64,000 nucleotides of DNA, from NCBI GenBank assembly GCA_030015575.1, contig CM057337.1:379959582-380023581 (forward strand). Reading direction: 5' to 3'. Positions 1 to 11,294 of the stretch are shown here, one piece after another. The position numbers and the translations under genes are program-made. Under the pieces are notes generated by a model. It was not told the origin of the DNA, did not search any database, and saw nothing but the letters and a program-made list of their open reading frames with translations. Each line of letters begins with the position of its first letter. The stretch's first letter is position 1. The DNA comes from Agapanthus africanus. Its lineage: Eukaryota; Streptophyta; Magnoliopsida; Asparagales; Amaryllidaceae.

Positions 1-1510
1 GTTGCAGTGATATACTGGTAAGTGTTATCAGTAGTTTCACGAATGTTATGGACCCTACGTCGGCATGACTTATCGAGCTATTGGGGTCTGACGTTTACCA
101 CCCCTAGGCGAGATATGCGACATATCAGACGAACAGACCGGACTATACGGTAGTGTTACTGTTCGATTCGCAGGAGTGTGAGCGGGCTTGCTCGTCGATC
201 TTCTGATCGCTCAATACCCGGGTGGCCGTTACGTTTGGCAGACCGCTTGCGGCTTGTGGGTGCATGATATGATCATCATCTGCTACCGGCGTATTGACGA
301 GTCTTTAGAGTCCTACACAGAGGTTTCCTGGTTCAAGCGAAACGAAATAGGAGTGCATATGAGATATGTGCGGGACCGAGAATAATGCGTGTATGTGATA
401 CCGTATTTGATTCTCGCGATCAATGTATCGAATGGTTATATGCGATATAACCTAGTTATCGAATCAAGGATTGATTCGATAAGCCGACACATTGGATACT
501 AGCCGGTTATATGCGATATGACCGGATCGTTAAATCAAGTGTTGATTTAATGATTTAATACATAATTATATATTTGATATATTGCTTTGCATTAACTAGT
601 ATCGGTTCACTTTAAATGGATTTTCTCACGCGGATGTGCACATTGTATATTCGATATAGTTTTGTGCACATGATTGTATCATGTTTGATGATACATTCTA
701 GCTTGGTTTTGTGTAAAGTGTTAAACCATGGTTAATTGGTGATTAGGGTTTCTTTTTCATTTACTTAATCATTTATTTATTCCTTTTATTTATTTTGGAA
801 AAAGAAAAGATAAAGAGATAAGAATGGTTGCTAGATTTGTTTTTATTTGAAAGCTTCTTGAAGCTTTGAACTTAGTCCACCTTTCTTGTCTTTTATCTAA
901 CCCTAACCACTATCTAACCTAAGTTAAGTCTCTACACTAAACCATGGTCAATGATATGATAAGTATTGTATTTTATTTTCTATTTTAGTTTAAGTTATCA
1001 TATCATCTTCTTCTTCTTCATCTTCTTCTTCGATGGATGTAGCTTGCTACTCCAATGGCAAGTGTTGAAAAAGTGTGAGAAATCCAAAACTAAAGTTTAC
1101 CCACTTCCTATTTCTTCATCCTCTATCTATTGCCAAGTAGTATAGGGTGTTCCTTCACAAGTTTTCCAAGCTTGATGAAGTTGGAGCTTGTTCTTGCGAT
1201 ATCTCGACGTAGATCATCTTCGGCATTGAACCGACGATCAAGCTCGCCCATTCTTCGATGATACCGATACTTGAGTTCCGGATTCATTTTGGACAGCCGA
1301 GGGGACTTTGTTGCGGAGCCGTGGAGGTGGTGGACCGGATCTACAAAGGTTGTATGTCCGTTCCCTTAGTTAAATTGTTAACTAGTTTTCGTTTTTCGCC
1401 TAGACATCTAGTTATAGATCCGTACACTAGGGTTTGTAGGCACCATATTTTTTGAAATTGCCATGGTAGATGGCTTTGGAGACCTCACTAGGGTGCCTAG
1501 GAACCCTGCA
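1..1510 (+). repeat. Family-B LTR, 3' part (left edge of window)
   Basis: This stretch matches the last two thirds of the family-B LTR and ends in the family's terminal word CCTAGGAACCCTGCA. It is more diverged from B1 and B2 LTRs than those are from each other, so it comes from a separate copy. No primer site follows. Instead the next base begins in the middle of another family-B LTR. A heat-shock-like palindrome lies at 851-866. No gene is seen. Confidence 0.8.
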
Positions 1511-3156
1511 CTTACCACGTCCAAGAGGGCGTGCAAAACGGTGGTTTTTGGATACAGTCCCGAATCATATGGAGGCAATGAGCGATAGGAGGGGATTCTT
1601 CTCTCCCGGTATAGGGAGTTGATGTTGCGCTGTGTTCGATTGGCTATAACCGGAAATCCCTGGCCAGGGTTGCTGAGATTTACTGGTAAGTGTTACCAGT
1701 AGTTTCTCGAATTGTTATAGACCTCATATCGACACGGCTTATCGAGCTACTGGGGTCTGACGTTTACCACCCCTAGGCAAGATATGCGACATATCAGACG
1801 ACGAGACCGGACTGTATGGTAGTGTTACTGGTTGGATTCACTGGAGTGTGAGCGAGCTTGCTCATCGATCTTCTGATCGCTCAATACCCGGGTAGCCGTT
1901 ACGTTTAGCAGACCGCTTGCGGCTTGTGGGTGTTTGATATGATCATCATCTGCTGCCGGCGTATTGACGAGTCTTTAGAGTCCTACACAGAGGTTTCCTG
2001 GCTCAAGCGAAACGAAATAGGAGCGCATATGAGATATGTGCAGGACCGAGAATAATGCGTGTATGTGATACCGTATTCCATTCTCGCGATGAATGTATCG
2101 ATTGGTTGTATGCGATATAACCTAGTTATCGATTCAAGGATTGATTCGATAAGCCGATACATTGGATACTAGTTGGTTATATGCGATATGACCGGATCAT
2201 TGAATCAAGTGTTGATTTAATGATTTAATGTATAATTATATATTTGATATATTACTTTGCATTAACTAGTATTGGTTCATTTTAAAGGGATTTTCTCACT
2301 TGAAGTGCACAATGTATATGTGATATACTTTTGTACACAAGTTTGTGTCATGTTTGATGATACAAGCTAACTTGAGTTTGTATAAAGTTTAAACCATGAT
2401 TGTGTAATGGTTAGGGTTTTCTTTTTCTTTATCATTTATTTATTTTGTTTATTTATTTTGCAAATTAAATGAATGGTGGCTTTCTTTGGATGCTAGTCAA
2501 AGCTTCATGAAGCTTTGACTAAGTGACCATATTTGTCTCATGCTTAACCCTAACCATTCCACTAAACCCTAGTTCATTCTCTACACTTGACCATGGTTGG
2601 ATTATGATAAGTATTCATTTATTTTCTATTTTGAAAAAACTTATCATAATATATTCATCATCTTCTTCTTCTTCTTCACAAGAAGAAGCTTGCCTCCATC
2701 AATGGCAACTTGAGAAAATGAGTGAGAAATCCAATTCTAAAGTGAACCCACCTCCTATTTCTTCATCCTCTACCTCTTGCCAAGTAGTATAGGGTGTTTT
2801 CTTCACAAGTTTTATGACTTGGTGAAGTGGGAGCTTGATCTAGTGATGCCTCGACGTAGATCATCTTCGGCATGAAGCCGACGACCTTGCCCGTCCATTT
2901 CTCCGATGAAGCCGACGCTAGAGCCCGGGTTTCCATTTGGACAGCGAGGAGACTTCATTGCGGAGCTATGGAGGTGGAGGACCGGATCTACAAAGGTTGT
3001 ATTTCCGTTCTTTTAGTTAAATTGTTAACTTGTTGCATGTGTTCGCCTATATATCTAGTTAACGATCCGTATTAGGGTTTCTCGGCACCCGTAAAATTTG
3101 AAATTGGCATGGTTGATGCCTTGTGAGACCTCCTTAGTGTGCCTAGGAACCCTACA
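1511..3156 (+). repeat. B1 5' LTR (3' three quarters)
   Basis: This begins at the word TTACCACGTCCAAGAGGGCG, which lies about 550 bases inside complete family-B LTRs, and ends in GGAACCCTACA directly before the primer site. It contains the palindrome CCCTGGCCAGGG (1658-1669), a TTC-rich microsatellite near 2657-2685 and the heat-shock-like palindrome at 2500-2515. Confidence 0.88.
2500..2515. promoter_or_regulatory. Heat-shock-element-like palindrome in B1 5' LTR
   Basis: The 16-base palindrome AAGCTTCATGAAGCTT contains alternating TTC and GAA units spaced as in heat-shock elements (nGAAnnTTCnnGAAn). The B1 3' LTR has a fuller version at 10636-10654. Function is inferred from the motif alone. 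Confidence 0.4.
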
Positions 3157-3157
3157 G

Positions 3158-3170
3158 TGGTATCAGAGCC
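3158..3170 (+). promoter_or_regulatory. B1 primer-binding site (initiator Met tRNA)
   Basis: TGGTATCAGAGCC starts one base after the LTR end. It is complementary to the 3' end of plant initiator methionine tRNA, the usual primer of Ty1/copia reverse transcription. Confidence 0.93.
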
Positions 3171-3354
3171 TAGCTAGAGCCTTAGGCGATGCGTAGACGA
3201 TGTTAGAAACCCGATCGAACCCCGAAACCCTAACTTTTAACCCTCTCTGGACTTTTTCTGAAAAAGTGGTTTTTTCCAAATTAAAAATGCTTAAAAAACT
3301 CAGCAGGAAATTCTAAGAATTACGGTGCAAAAATTACCTAATGATCTGTCTAAA

Positions 3355-3401
3355 GCGCGGCGGATCCGCGGCATTAGTCGCCTATTGCGGCGGTTCCGCG
3401 C
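3355..3401 (+). other. GC-rich leader hairpin, B1
   Basis: Arms 3355-3377 and 3381-3401 pair imperfectly around a short TCGC loop. The hairpin lies about 195 bases after the primer site, as in B2, B3, A1, A2 and A3. Confidence 0.6.
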
Positions 3402-3995
3402 CCATTTAGTCTCTTCAGTCAACCATTTTTGCACAGTAACTTCTTTATTTAAATTCTGAGTTTTATGGGAATTTTTAATAATTATTCAAGAGTTGAATTT
3501 TCTGGGTTGTATTGGGGACTCGGTGTTTCGATCGGATTTTAAAATTTTGTTTATGTGGATTCCGGATAATTTTTGAATATGTTAAAAGGTTCGACCGGAT
3601 ATAAATACCCAACTTTTCCCCTGCCGGAAAATTTCCAAGTGTTGGATTTTTCCGAGGTTTAAAGACGTTCTAAGTAGTGCAAGTAACGCGATGGTCCCTC
3701 TAGAAGACAACAAACCTTAACTCGATTATGTGACCGTCTTGAACTGCCCTTTGAACCTTCGGGTTTGGGGCAGTACGGCGTGCCACATGTGAGACGCTGG
3801 CTTGACCCTTCTACGGCTGGACCGTTGGTACTGAGGCATGAACTGAATGTTCTTAGACTTATTTCATGAGTTGATCTATTTCGGGAAAACTTGGGTGTTT
3901 GAATGTTCGATCGGAAAGTTTAACATTTTCTATTTATCTGGAATGGGATACAATAATTGGAATTCACAAGTAGTTATGAGATAATTGAATGAATG

Positions 3996-4351
3996 TTATA
4001 AACATAGCACTTTAGTCTCACTTGATCGGTTGCCACGGAATTTTTATGTGATCAAAAGTCCGTCGCAATCACGTAACGTACGCGGATACTCGCCGGGTAA
4101 ACTTAATAGACAGCCTCGCTCCATAGCCCCGACCAAGTGACTGTAGGAGAACCCCGTCGCCGAAGCATCCGTACGGGTGCTCGCGGCAGCGGTGTTCCGC
4201 CTTGGTGCACTTCGTCGACGGCGTCGGGGGTGCGGCCGCCTACTAAAGTTTACGACGAGCATTCGATCAATATGTCGGGAATCTTGTTGAATTGCCCGAC
4301 TTGATATTGAAAAGTGTTTTCGATAATGAGACTAAAATGCGGGGTTTATAA
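3996..4351. mobile_element. MITE-like inverted-repeat block in B1 leader
   Basis: A 356-bp GC-rich block is bounded by inverted repeats: the left end TTATAAAC...TTTAGTCTCA (3996-4020) matches the complement of the right end (4327-4351) at 21 of 25 positions. B3 has no such block at the matching place, and GTTA occurs on both sides (3973-3976 and 4354-4357), as a short target duplication would. The same block is in B2. No transposase is present. An arginine-rich minus-strand frame inside it is probably chance. It could be a MITE or a captured host fragment. Confidence 0.5.
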
Positions 4352-4895
4352 TTGTTAGGCATGTGATGTCTAAGGTATTCATTTGATTAGGCATGCGATG
4401 TCTATGGAGATTGCGGATTCCAACTGTTGTAGTTTTACACTTTCTTTTCTGTGACCGTAAGTGTAATATGTGATATCGCCGGTTTCGTTGCTATATGTCA
4501 ACGACAATTGGGAGGCGCATATTTACTTACGTTGATGACATGTGATGTTATGTGTTGCTGGATATGTTATATTGGATCGTCGTGTTTGAGTAGCCGGGGG
4601 TTTTTATGTGAGATGGGTGTTTTTCATTTTCATTCATGTAAAAACTTGTCTGTAATATTCTTTTATTGGGGCACTTCCAGGTTGCGGAAGTTGTCACCCT
4701 TTGTATATTATTTAACTTTTCCGCACTAGGATAGACCCAAGGAGGGGAGCACAAGTAACCGGGTTCTGGAGTCCAGTGGGAGACCAACTCGAGGAGTCGA
4801 GTCCGGGTCTCCTAACTCTAGAATTGGTAGGGTTGCTTGCCGCTCTCGTAGGGGTCTTGTGGTGTGGGTTTGGCTATTCATCACGACCGTGGAAT

Positions 4896-4929
4896 CCGTG
4901 TTTTATACAGGCTCATATTGAAAACACGG
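4896..4929 (+). other. CCGTGTTTT leader hairpin, B1
   Basis: CCGTGTTTT (4896-4904) pairs perfectly with AAAACACGG (4921-4929) around a loop containing AGGCTC. B2 and B3 have the same arms. Family A replaces both arms but keeps the pairing and the loop. Confidence 0.6.
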
Positions 4930-5277
4930 ACGTCCTAGTATATCCAATATTTCATATGTTTCTTCTGCTGCGATATCTGTGATGTGATCATGTGATGTTC
5001 TGTGATGGATACTGTATATAGTATATATGATATATTATATAGATGTTACTTATGTTTTACACCCGCGCTAGCCCTGCCCTGCTCTGCCGTTAGTTACCTA
5101 ACCTAACGGTGCATGAGGGGACATCGAGGCGAATGCGGATGGCATAAGTGTACGTCGTATTTATCTGTGATGTTTAGGTACTTAAATGATGGGACTTCAT
5201 TAACGAGTTTAATGAAATAAAAGAAACCTAAGATGTTGTAGAATCGAATTTCAAAATAAAACAGGTAGCTACAGTTC

Positions 5278-5516
5278 TTGCTTTGCACAGCGGTATATGT
5301 GATATATCCTGCACCTTATTCGATGAGGAAAGGACCGAGATCCCTTCACCGGGAGTGACTCCTTTAGCAATAACTGGCAGATGCTACACACTCGGTTTGT
5401 CTTTTGATTGCTTTTAAGTGTTTTTGCTTTGCACAGCGATATATATGATATATCCCGCACCTCATTCGACGAGGAAAGGACCGACGATCCCTTCACCGGG
5501 AGTGACTCCTTTAGCA
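5278..5516 (+). repeat. Tandem pair of a ~93-base leader unit, B1
   Basis: The unit starts TTGCTTTGCACAGCG and ends in CTCCTTTAGCAA. It occurs at 5278-5370 and again at 5424-5516. Inside each, AAAGGA...TCCTTT and TCCC...GGGA can pair around TTCACC. The same pair is seen in B2 and B3 and is absent from family A. Confidence 0.65.
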
Positions 5517-5653
5517 AAACTAGAAAAGCCTCAAAAGCACTCCATTTTTAAAATCATTTGATTCTACAACGATATCAAGTTCATTATGCAATAGGTTTTC
5601 AGAAAAACCTGTCGTAGCCCTCCGTCATTTCAGATAAGTTGTATATAGTATTC

Positions 5654-5863
5654 GTGCTGCATTTGTTGGCTTTCGTCAAGGTGCTGTGTACGGTAGCTAT
5701 ATGCTGCTTATCTGCTGCATACGATGCGATTGGATTAGGGTAGTCGTGCGGCTTTGTTGGCTTTCGTCAAGGGTCGTGCGGGTGGGTTTAATTCGATCAA
5801 GAAATGTACGGGTTGAACTTGACTAGCGGGCTATGGTTTGTTGGCTTTCGTCAAGGTCATAGC
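5654..5863 (+). other. Three leader hairpins with loop word TTTC, B1
   Basis: Three copies of TTGTTGGCTTTCGTCAAGG occur at about 5662, 5752 and 5840. The clearest hairpin is the third, where GCTATG (5830-5835) pairs with CATAGC (5858-5863). All three loops share the same variable word. Confidence 0.6.
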
Positions 5864-6279
5864 ACGTTGGGGGCAAAATATTATCGGGAATTTCAAGTGT
5901 TGAAATTTGCAATGAGATTGCATACCTTCTATGAGATAGTTGGATCCCGATACCCGCTGCGAGTAAGATTACTCCTGGGAGAGTTTTACACAATACAATT
6001 AGCCGATCAAGTAGGTGTCTAGAAAGGTGTTAACGAGGTTACGCCTCTGGGAAAACGAGGTTTACATTAATTAGGTTCGTGCGAAAGCACGGGGGACCTC
6101 CCTCAAAGTACCGACACTGGCCTGGCTGAAAGATTGTCGAACTTGTAGTGTGTAATTAATCCCGGCTAGTCTTTCCTTTTAGGGTTTGAAGGAAGATTTG
6201 ATAAAAAGCAGTGGGAGCCATCCTGATTAGATAAAATAATAACCAATCTGATCTTGCAAGAGCGCACGCTGAGTGTTTT

Positions 6280-6300
6280 CTTCTCTCTCTCTCCAGGTAG
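6280..6300 (+). promoter_or_regulatory. Candidate 3' splice site before B1 coding remnant
   Basis: A run of TTCTTCTCTCTCTC ends in CCAG/GTAG just before CGACC, the same position as TTGCAG/CGACC in family A. It looks like a plant 3' splice site with its pyrimidine tract. No transcript evidence is available. Confidence 0.4.
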
Positions 6301-6339
6301 CGACCATATCACGCCTTAATCAAGATAATAATACGGATA

Positions 6340-9080
6340 TTGACCGAACCCGCTTGTTATACTGAGCTGGGGAACGTTGGTCCCGCACCAACTTATAATT
6401 GTTATAAGACAGAGCAGGAAATTGGGGATTACCAGAATTCCCGTGCCGCCCAAACGAAGAAAGTGCATGCTGATGCATCATCTTCGGGTGTGTTCGTTAC
6501 AAAGAACTGTTTCTCAGTATCCTCCGCATCCTGGGTATATGATACTGGATCAGGATCCCAGATATGTAATCTGTTACATAGGGCTACAGATAGGTAGAGA
6601 ACTGAGAACGGGTGATAAGTTTCATGAGACAGAAAACGGGGCAAGTATTGCAGCCAAGTCTGTTGGTCACTGTCACCCTGTATTCCAAATACATTGATTC
6701 TGAACGAATGTTATTAGATACCGAACCTGATATACAAAATCATATCTATCTCTTTATTAGTAAAGAAATGATAAAATTTTGTATAGTTGGATAATGTTTT
6801 GAACATTTCCTATATCAAAAGTTGATTGGTTCAGGCACGTTATCTAAAAGCATTGATGTTCTAAATCAAACTACAGTTCTTTAGTATACAGAACACACAC
6901 AAGAGGAAGAGTTCAGAAATGAACGAATCCTTCTTGAGGCATTGTAGACTAGGTCATATCAATGCGACCCGACTAGCTGAAGCTACATGTAGATGCATAT
7001 TTAAATCAGTTTGAATTTACATCTTGTGAAACTTGCCAGTCATGTCACAGAGATAAGATGACCATAGCTCCGTTTACTGGAAACAGGGAAAGAGTTGGTG
7101 AACTCTTGGGATGATACATGTTGATGTATGTATGGTCCCCTGTCTACACATGCCAAGACCGGTTCTTTATACTTCATTAAATTCTCTGATCATCTCTTTT
7201 GATTCAGACATATGTTCCCGTTGAAACACAAGTCAGAACCTTTTGAGATATTCACAGAATATAAGTTAGAAGTAGAGAACCAAAATACGGGTATAAGTAT
7301 TATGTCCTATGATGAGATCAGGGAGGAGAATACTTGAGCACGGAAATCCTGGATTATTCTAAAGGAGAATGAGATTCTCTCTCGGCATTACTCCTCCGTA
7401 TACACCATAGCACGATGGTATATCGGGGCGGAGCAAAAGCACCCTATGTGATATGGTGTGCTCTATGATGAGTACTACCGAGTTTCCTATTTCCTTTTTG
7501 GGAGTTATGCACTTGAGAAGCTGCATACCTATTGAATAGGGTTCAAATCAAATCAGTTGCCTACCATTTCATATGTGATATGATAAGGGAAGAGCCCATA
7601 TCTTAAGTTGGTTAAGATTTGGGGTTGTCCGGGCTATGTCTAAAAGAAAAATCCGGACAAGCTCGAGGCAAGGTCTGTAATGTAGAACTGGAAATATTCC
7701 AGCTATACAAACTACAGCAGATGATTTGACAAAACCAAAGGATTCAATAGTTACCAACGAACCTCAGCCTCTCCGCCGATCTAGTAGGGTTTCTCACCCA
7801 CCTGAGAGATACTTCTGTTTCTCTATGACAGTAGGAGCGAGGATTGCATCATGAGATGATGACCCAACTAGTTTCGAGCTGGCCATCAGGAGTGGGACTC
7901 TGTAAGAATGACTGGATGCTTAGCGATCTGAGATGGAATCCATGTACACCAACAAAGTATGGACTTTAGCTGCTATATCTGAAGGGTTAAATCCCCATCA
8001 GGAGCAAGTATATCTTGAGAAGATTACTTGGTGTAGATGGAAAAGTTGAGACTTTCAAAGCTAGACTTGTTAAAGCTTTTCGTCATCGACCAGGCGTGGA
8101 TTATGATGAAACCTTTTCAAGTGGCTATGCTTAATTCCATCCACGGCTACATACCATGACTACGATATCTGGCGGTTGGGTGCCATGACTGCTTTTCTAA
8201 ATGATGTTTTAGAAGAGAACGTCTATAAGTACACAGCCAGAGGGCTTCGTAGATAGTGGGAGCAGCGGAAATGTGTACAAGATGGTTTATAGGATAAAGC
8301 AGACATCGCGGAGTTGGAACATCTGTTTTGATGTGTTAGTCAAAGAGTTTGACATCATCAAAATGGTAGATGAACCTTGTATAAACAAAAAGGTAGTATG
8401 GAGTATAGTGACGATCCTCGTAGAGTACGTGGATGACATGCTCTTGATAGGGAAGGAGTTTCCTATGCTACGCTCGGTCAATCTCCGCTTATCACAATGA
8501 TTCTCCATATAGGATCAAAGTGATACCTCCTAAATCCTGGGTTTTGGATCTATGAGATAGATCTAATTGGATGTTAGGATTCTCACTAGTTGTAGTGAGA
8601 TGGTATCAACCGATCCTGGGGAGAATCACTGGAAGGGTTCCAGAGTGATAAGGACGACTGAAAGTCAGTCGCAGGCATTGTCTTTACCCTCAGTAAAGGG
8701 ACGGTATGTTGGAAGAGTTCCAAGCTAGATACCGTGGCATACTAGACGATAAAGGCTCGATACATCGCTACTTAAGATGCTACCAAAGAGGCAGTCTGGA
8801 TGTATATTTGTTCATGAGATGAACTTAGTTCCTCCTATTGTGTGACAATGGAATTGTGGATTATGCCAAGAAACGTCCGTCCCGTCAGTGATCCAGACAT
8901 ATTCTAAGGCAGTATCACCTGATCATGGAGATGGTTGATCTCCAGGGTGATCGAGGTTAGGAGAGCAGACTCAGAGGACAACACGGCAGATCCACTCACA
9001 AAGGCCTTTTCCCAGAGAGAGACTTTTATGGGATGGTTGAGTATGAGATACTGCAACCACTGTTATCAGATGGCCCTAGT
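6340..9080 (+). pseudogene. Decayed pol of B1 (protease, integrase, RT, RNase H remnants)
   Basis: Fragments in the usual copia order can be recognised: a protease-like segment with DTGSGS near 6541, an integrase zinc-finger and core remnant around 6900-7500, reverse transcriptase remnants around 7900-8500, and RNase H remnants up to about 9060. There is no capsid or CCHC knuckle upstream of the protease; the leader runs straight into it, as in B2 and B3. The region has many breaks (more than ten) and cannot encode a working polyprotein. Its close match to the equally ruined pol of B2 shows that both descend from an already decayed source. Confidence 0.85.
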
Positions 9081-9093
9081 GCAAGTGGGAGAT
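9081..9093 (+). promoter_or_regulatory. B1 polypurine tract
   Basis: GCAAGTGGGAGAT lies immediately before the 3' LTR. The identical word precedes the 3' LTRs of A1, A2, A3 and B2, so both families share this plus-strand priming signal. Confidence 0.85.
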
Positions 9094-11294
9094 TGTTAGT
9101 TATATGTATGCCCTAGAGGCCATTACTATACATAGGATGTATATTGTAGTGGATGCTTGGACATATATAGGGAGGACTTTCTTTCTCGACATGATAGTAT
9201 GCTATCTGGTTGAACTTTACCTTAACGTGTACACTGATTGTCTCTCTGTTACATGTTGGTAAAGCCCTTAGGATGTGTACTTGACTACCTGGACTATGAT
9301 GTGGATCATACTAGTGGGGACATGGTAGTCCATAAGTACATCCTTCAAAGTCCCTAGTCGTGGGTATATCGAGACGGGGCATCGATATACCAGAGTAGAC
9401 TAGCGTATACCTTCTCGACCCATACAGATGGGCGATGGATGATCCCATATCCATTGGTGTTTGACATCAGAGATGATATACGGGTGCTCAGTGGAGACTG
9501 GGTACAATGGACGGACTCGCCGAGAACTCCCAGATGGTATTATACCTTACGTCAGATGGCAGTTCTCTGGTGACACTGGTACAGAGTAGTCTGTTGACCC
9601 GGGATCGTCATAGAATCTTGTGTGGTTCCCACTGTGCTTTGATTTCCATCTTACCATGTCCAAGAGGGCGTGCAAACGGTGGTTTTTGGGTACAGTCCCG
9701 AATCACATGGAGGCAATGAGCGATAGGAGGGGATTCGTCTCTCCCGGTATAGGGAGTTGATGTTGCGCTGTGTTCGATTGGCTATAACCGGAAATCCCTG
9801 GCCAGGGTTGCTGAGATTTACTGGTAAGTGTTACCAGTAGTTTCTTAAATTGTTATAGACCTCATATCGACACGACTTATCGAGCTACTGGGGTCTGACG
9901 TTTACCACCCCTAGGCAAGATATGCGACATATCAGACGACGAGACCGGACTGTATGGTAGTGTTACTGGTTGGATTCACTGGAGTGTGAGCGGGCTTGCT
10001 CGTCGATCTTCTGATCGCTCAATACCCGGGTGGCCGTTACGTTTAGCAGACCGCTTGCGGCTTGTGGGTGTTTGATATGATCATCATCTGCTGCCGGCGT
10101 ATTGACGAGTCTTTAGAGTCCTACACAGAGGTTTCCTGGCTCAAGCGAAATGAAATAGGAGCGCATATGAGATATGTGCAGGACCGAGAATAATGCATGT
10201 ATATGATTCCGTATTCCATTCTCGCGATGAATGTATCGATTGGTTGTATGCGATATAACCTAGTTATCGATTCAAGGATTGATTCGATAAGCCGATACAT
10301 TGGATACTAGTTGGTTATATGCGATATGACCGGATCATTGAATCAAGTGTTGATTTAATGATTTAATGTATAATTATATATTTGATATATTACTTTTCAT
10401 TAACTAGTATTGGATCATTTTAAAGGGATTTTCTCACTTGAAGTGCACAATGTATATGTGATATACTTTTGTACACAAGTTTGTGTCATGTTTGATGATA
10501 CAAGCTAACTTGAGTTTGTGTAAAGTTTAAACCATGGCTGTGTAATGGTTAGGGTTTTCTTTTTCTTTATCATTTATTTATTTTGTTTATTTATTTTGCA
10601 AAATAAATGAATGGTGGCTTTCTTTAGATGCTAGTTGAAGCTTCATGAAGCTTTGACTAAGCGACCATATTTGTCTCATGCTTAACCCTAACCATTCCAC
10701 TAAACCCTAGTTCGTTCTCTACACTTTACCATGGTTGGATTATGATAAGTATTCATTTATTTTCTATTTTGAAAAAACTTATCATAATATATTCATCTTC
10801 TTCTTCTTCTTCTTCACAAGAAGAAGCTTGCCTCCATCAATGGCAACTTGAGAAAATGAGTGAGAAATCCAATTCTAAAGTGAACCCACCTCCTATTTCT
10901 TCATCCTCTACCTCTTGCCAAGTAGTATAGGGTGTTTTCTTCACAAGTTTTATGACTTGGTGAAGTGGGAGTTTGATCTAGTGATGCCTCGACGTAGATC
11001 ATCTTCGGCATGAAGCCGACGACCTTGCCCGTCCATTTCTCCGATGAAGCCGACGCTAGAGCCCGGGTTTCCATTTGGACAGCGAGGAGACTTCATTGCG
11101 GAGATATGGAGGTGGAGGACCGGATCTACAAAGGTTGTATTTCCGTTCTTTTAGTTAAATTGTTAACTTGTTGCATGTGTTCGCCTATATATCTAGTTAA
11201 CGATCCGTATTAGGGTTTCTCGGCACCCGTAAAATTTGAAATTGGCATGGTTGATGCCTTGTGAGACCTCCTTAGTGTGCCTAGGAACCCTACA
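9094..11294 (+). repeat. B1 3' LTR
   Basis: This complete 2.2-kb LTR starts TGTTAGTTATATGTATGCCC and ends GGAACCCTACA. It holds CCCTGGCCAGGG (9796-9807) and a heat-shock-element-like run TGAAGCTTCATGAAGCTTT (10636-10654). Family-A LTR sequence follows at once. Confidence 0.92.

Larger units (their letters stand above)
3157..6339 (+). repeat. B1 leader, untranslated and structured
   Basis: A 3.2-kb region lies between the primer site and the coding remnant with no credible gene. It carries a GC-rich hairpin (3355-3401), a 356-bp inverted-repeat block (3996-4351), a CCGTGTTTT hairpin (4896-4929), a CCGTTAG hairpin (5087-5109), a TTCATTAA hairpin (5196-5216), two copies of a roughly 93-base unit (5278-5370 and 5424-5516), and three hairpins with loop word TTGTTGGCTTTCGTCAA (around 5654, 5740 and 5830). 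It ends in a pyrimidine tract and AG at 6295-6300. Confidence 0.75.
1511..11294 (+). mobile_element. B1, non-autonomous Ty1/copia element (fossil)
   Basis: B1 is a family-B copia element with 5' LTR remnant, primer site, 3.1-kb leader, decayed pol, polypurine tract and full 3' LTR. Its right end abuts family-A LTR sequence at LTR position 58, so it appears to sit in the 5' LTR of A1; the left flank is outside the window. The pol part has many breaks (more than ten) and no gag is recognised. The LTR remnants of the two ends are very similar, so the insertion is young relative to the state of its coding region. Confidence 0.85.

Noticed and set aside
188-385. Short open frames in LTR sequence such as this one
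   Set aside because: They recur in different states in every LTR copy, show no domain, and are explained by the repeat itself.
4044-4262. Arginine-rich 72-codon minus-strand frame in the B1 leader
   Set aside because: It lies in the GC-rich MITE-like block, and the B2 counterpart does not keep the frame. It looks like a by-product of base composition.
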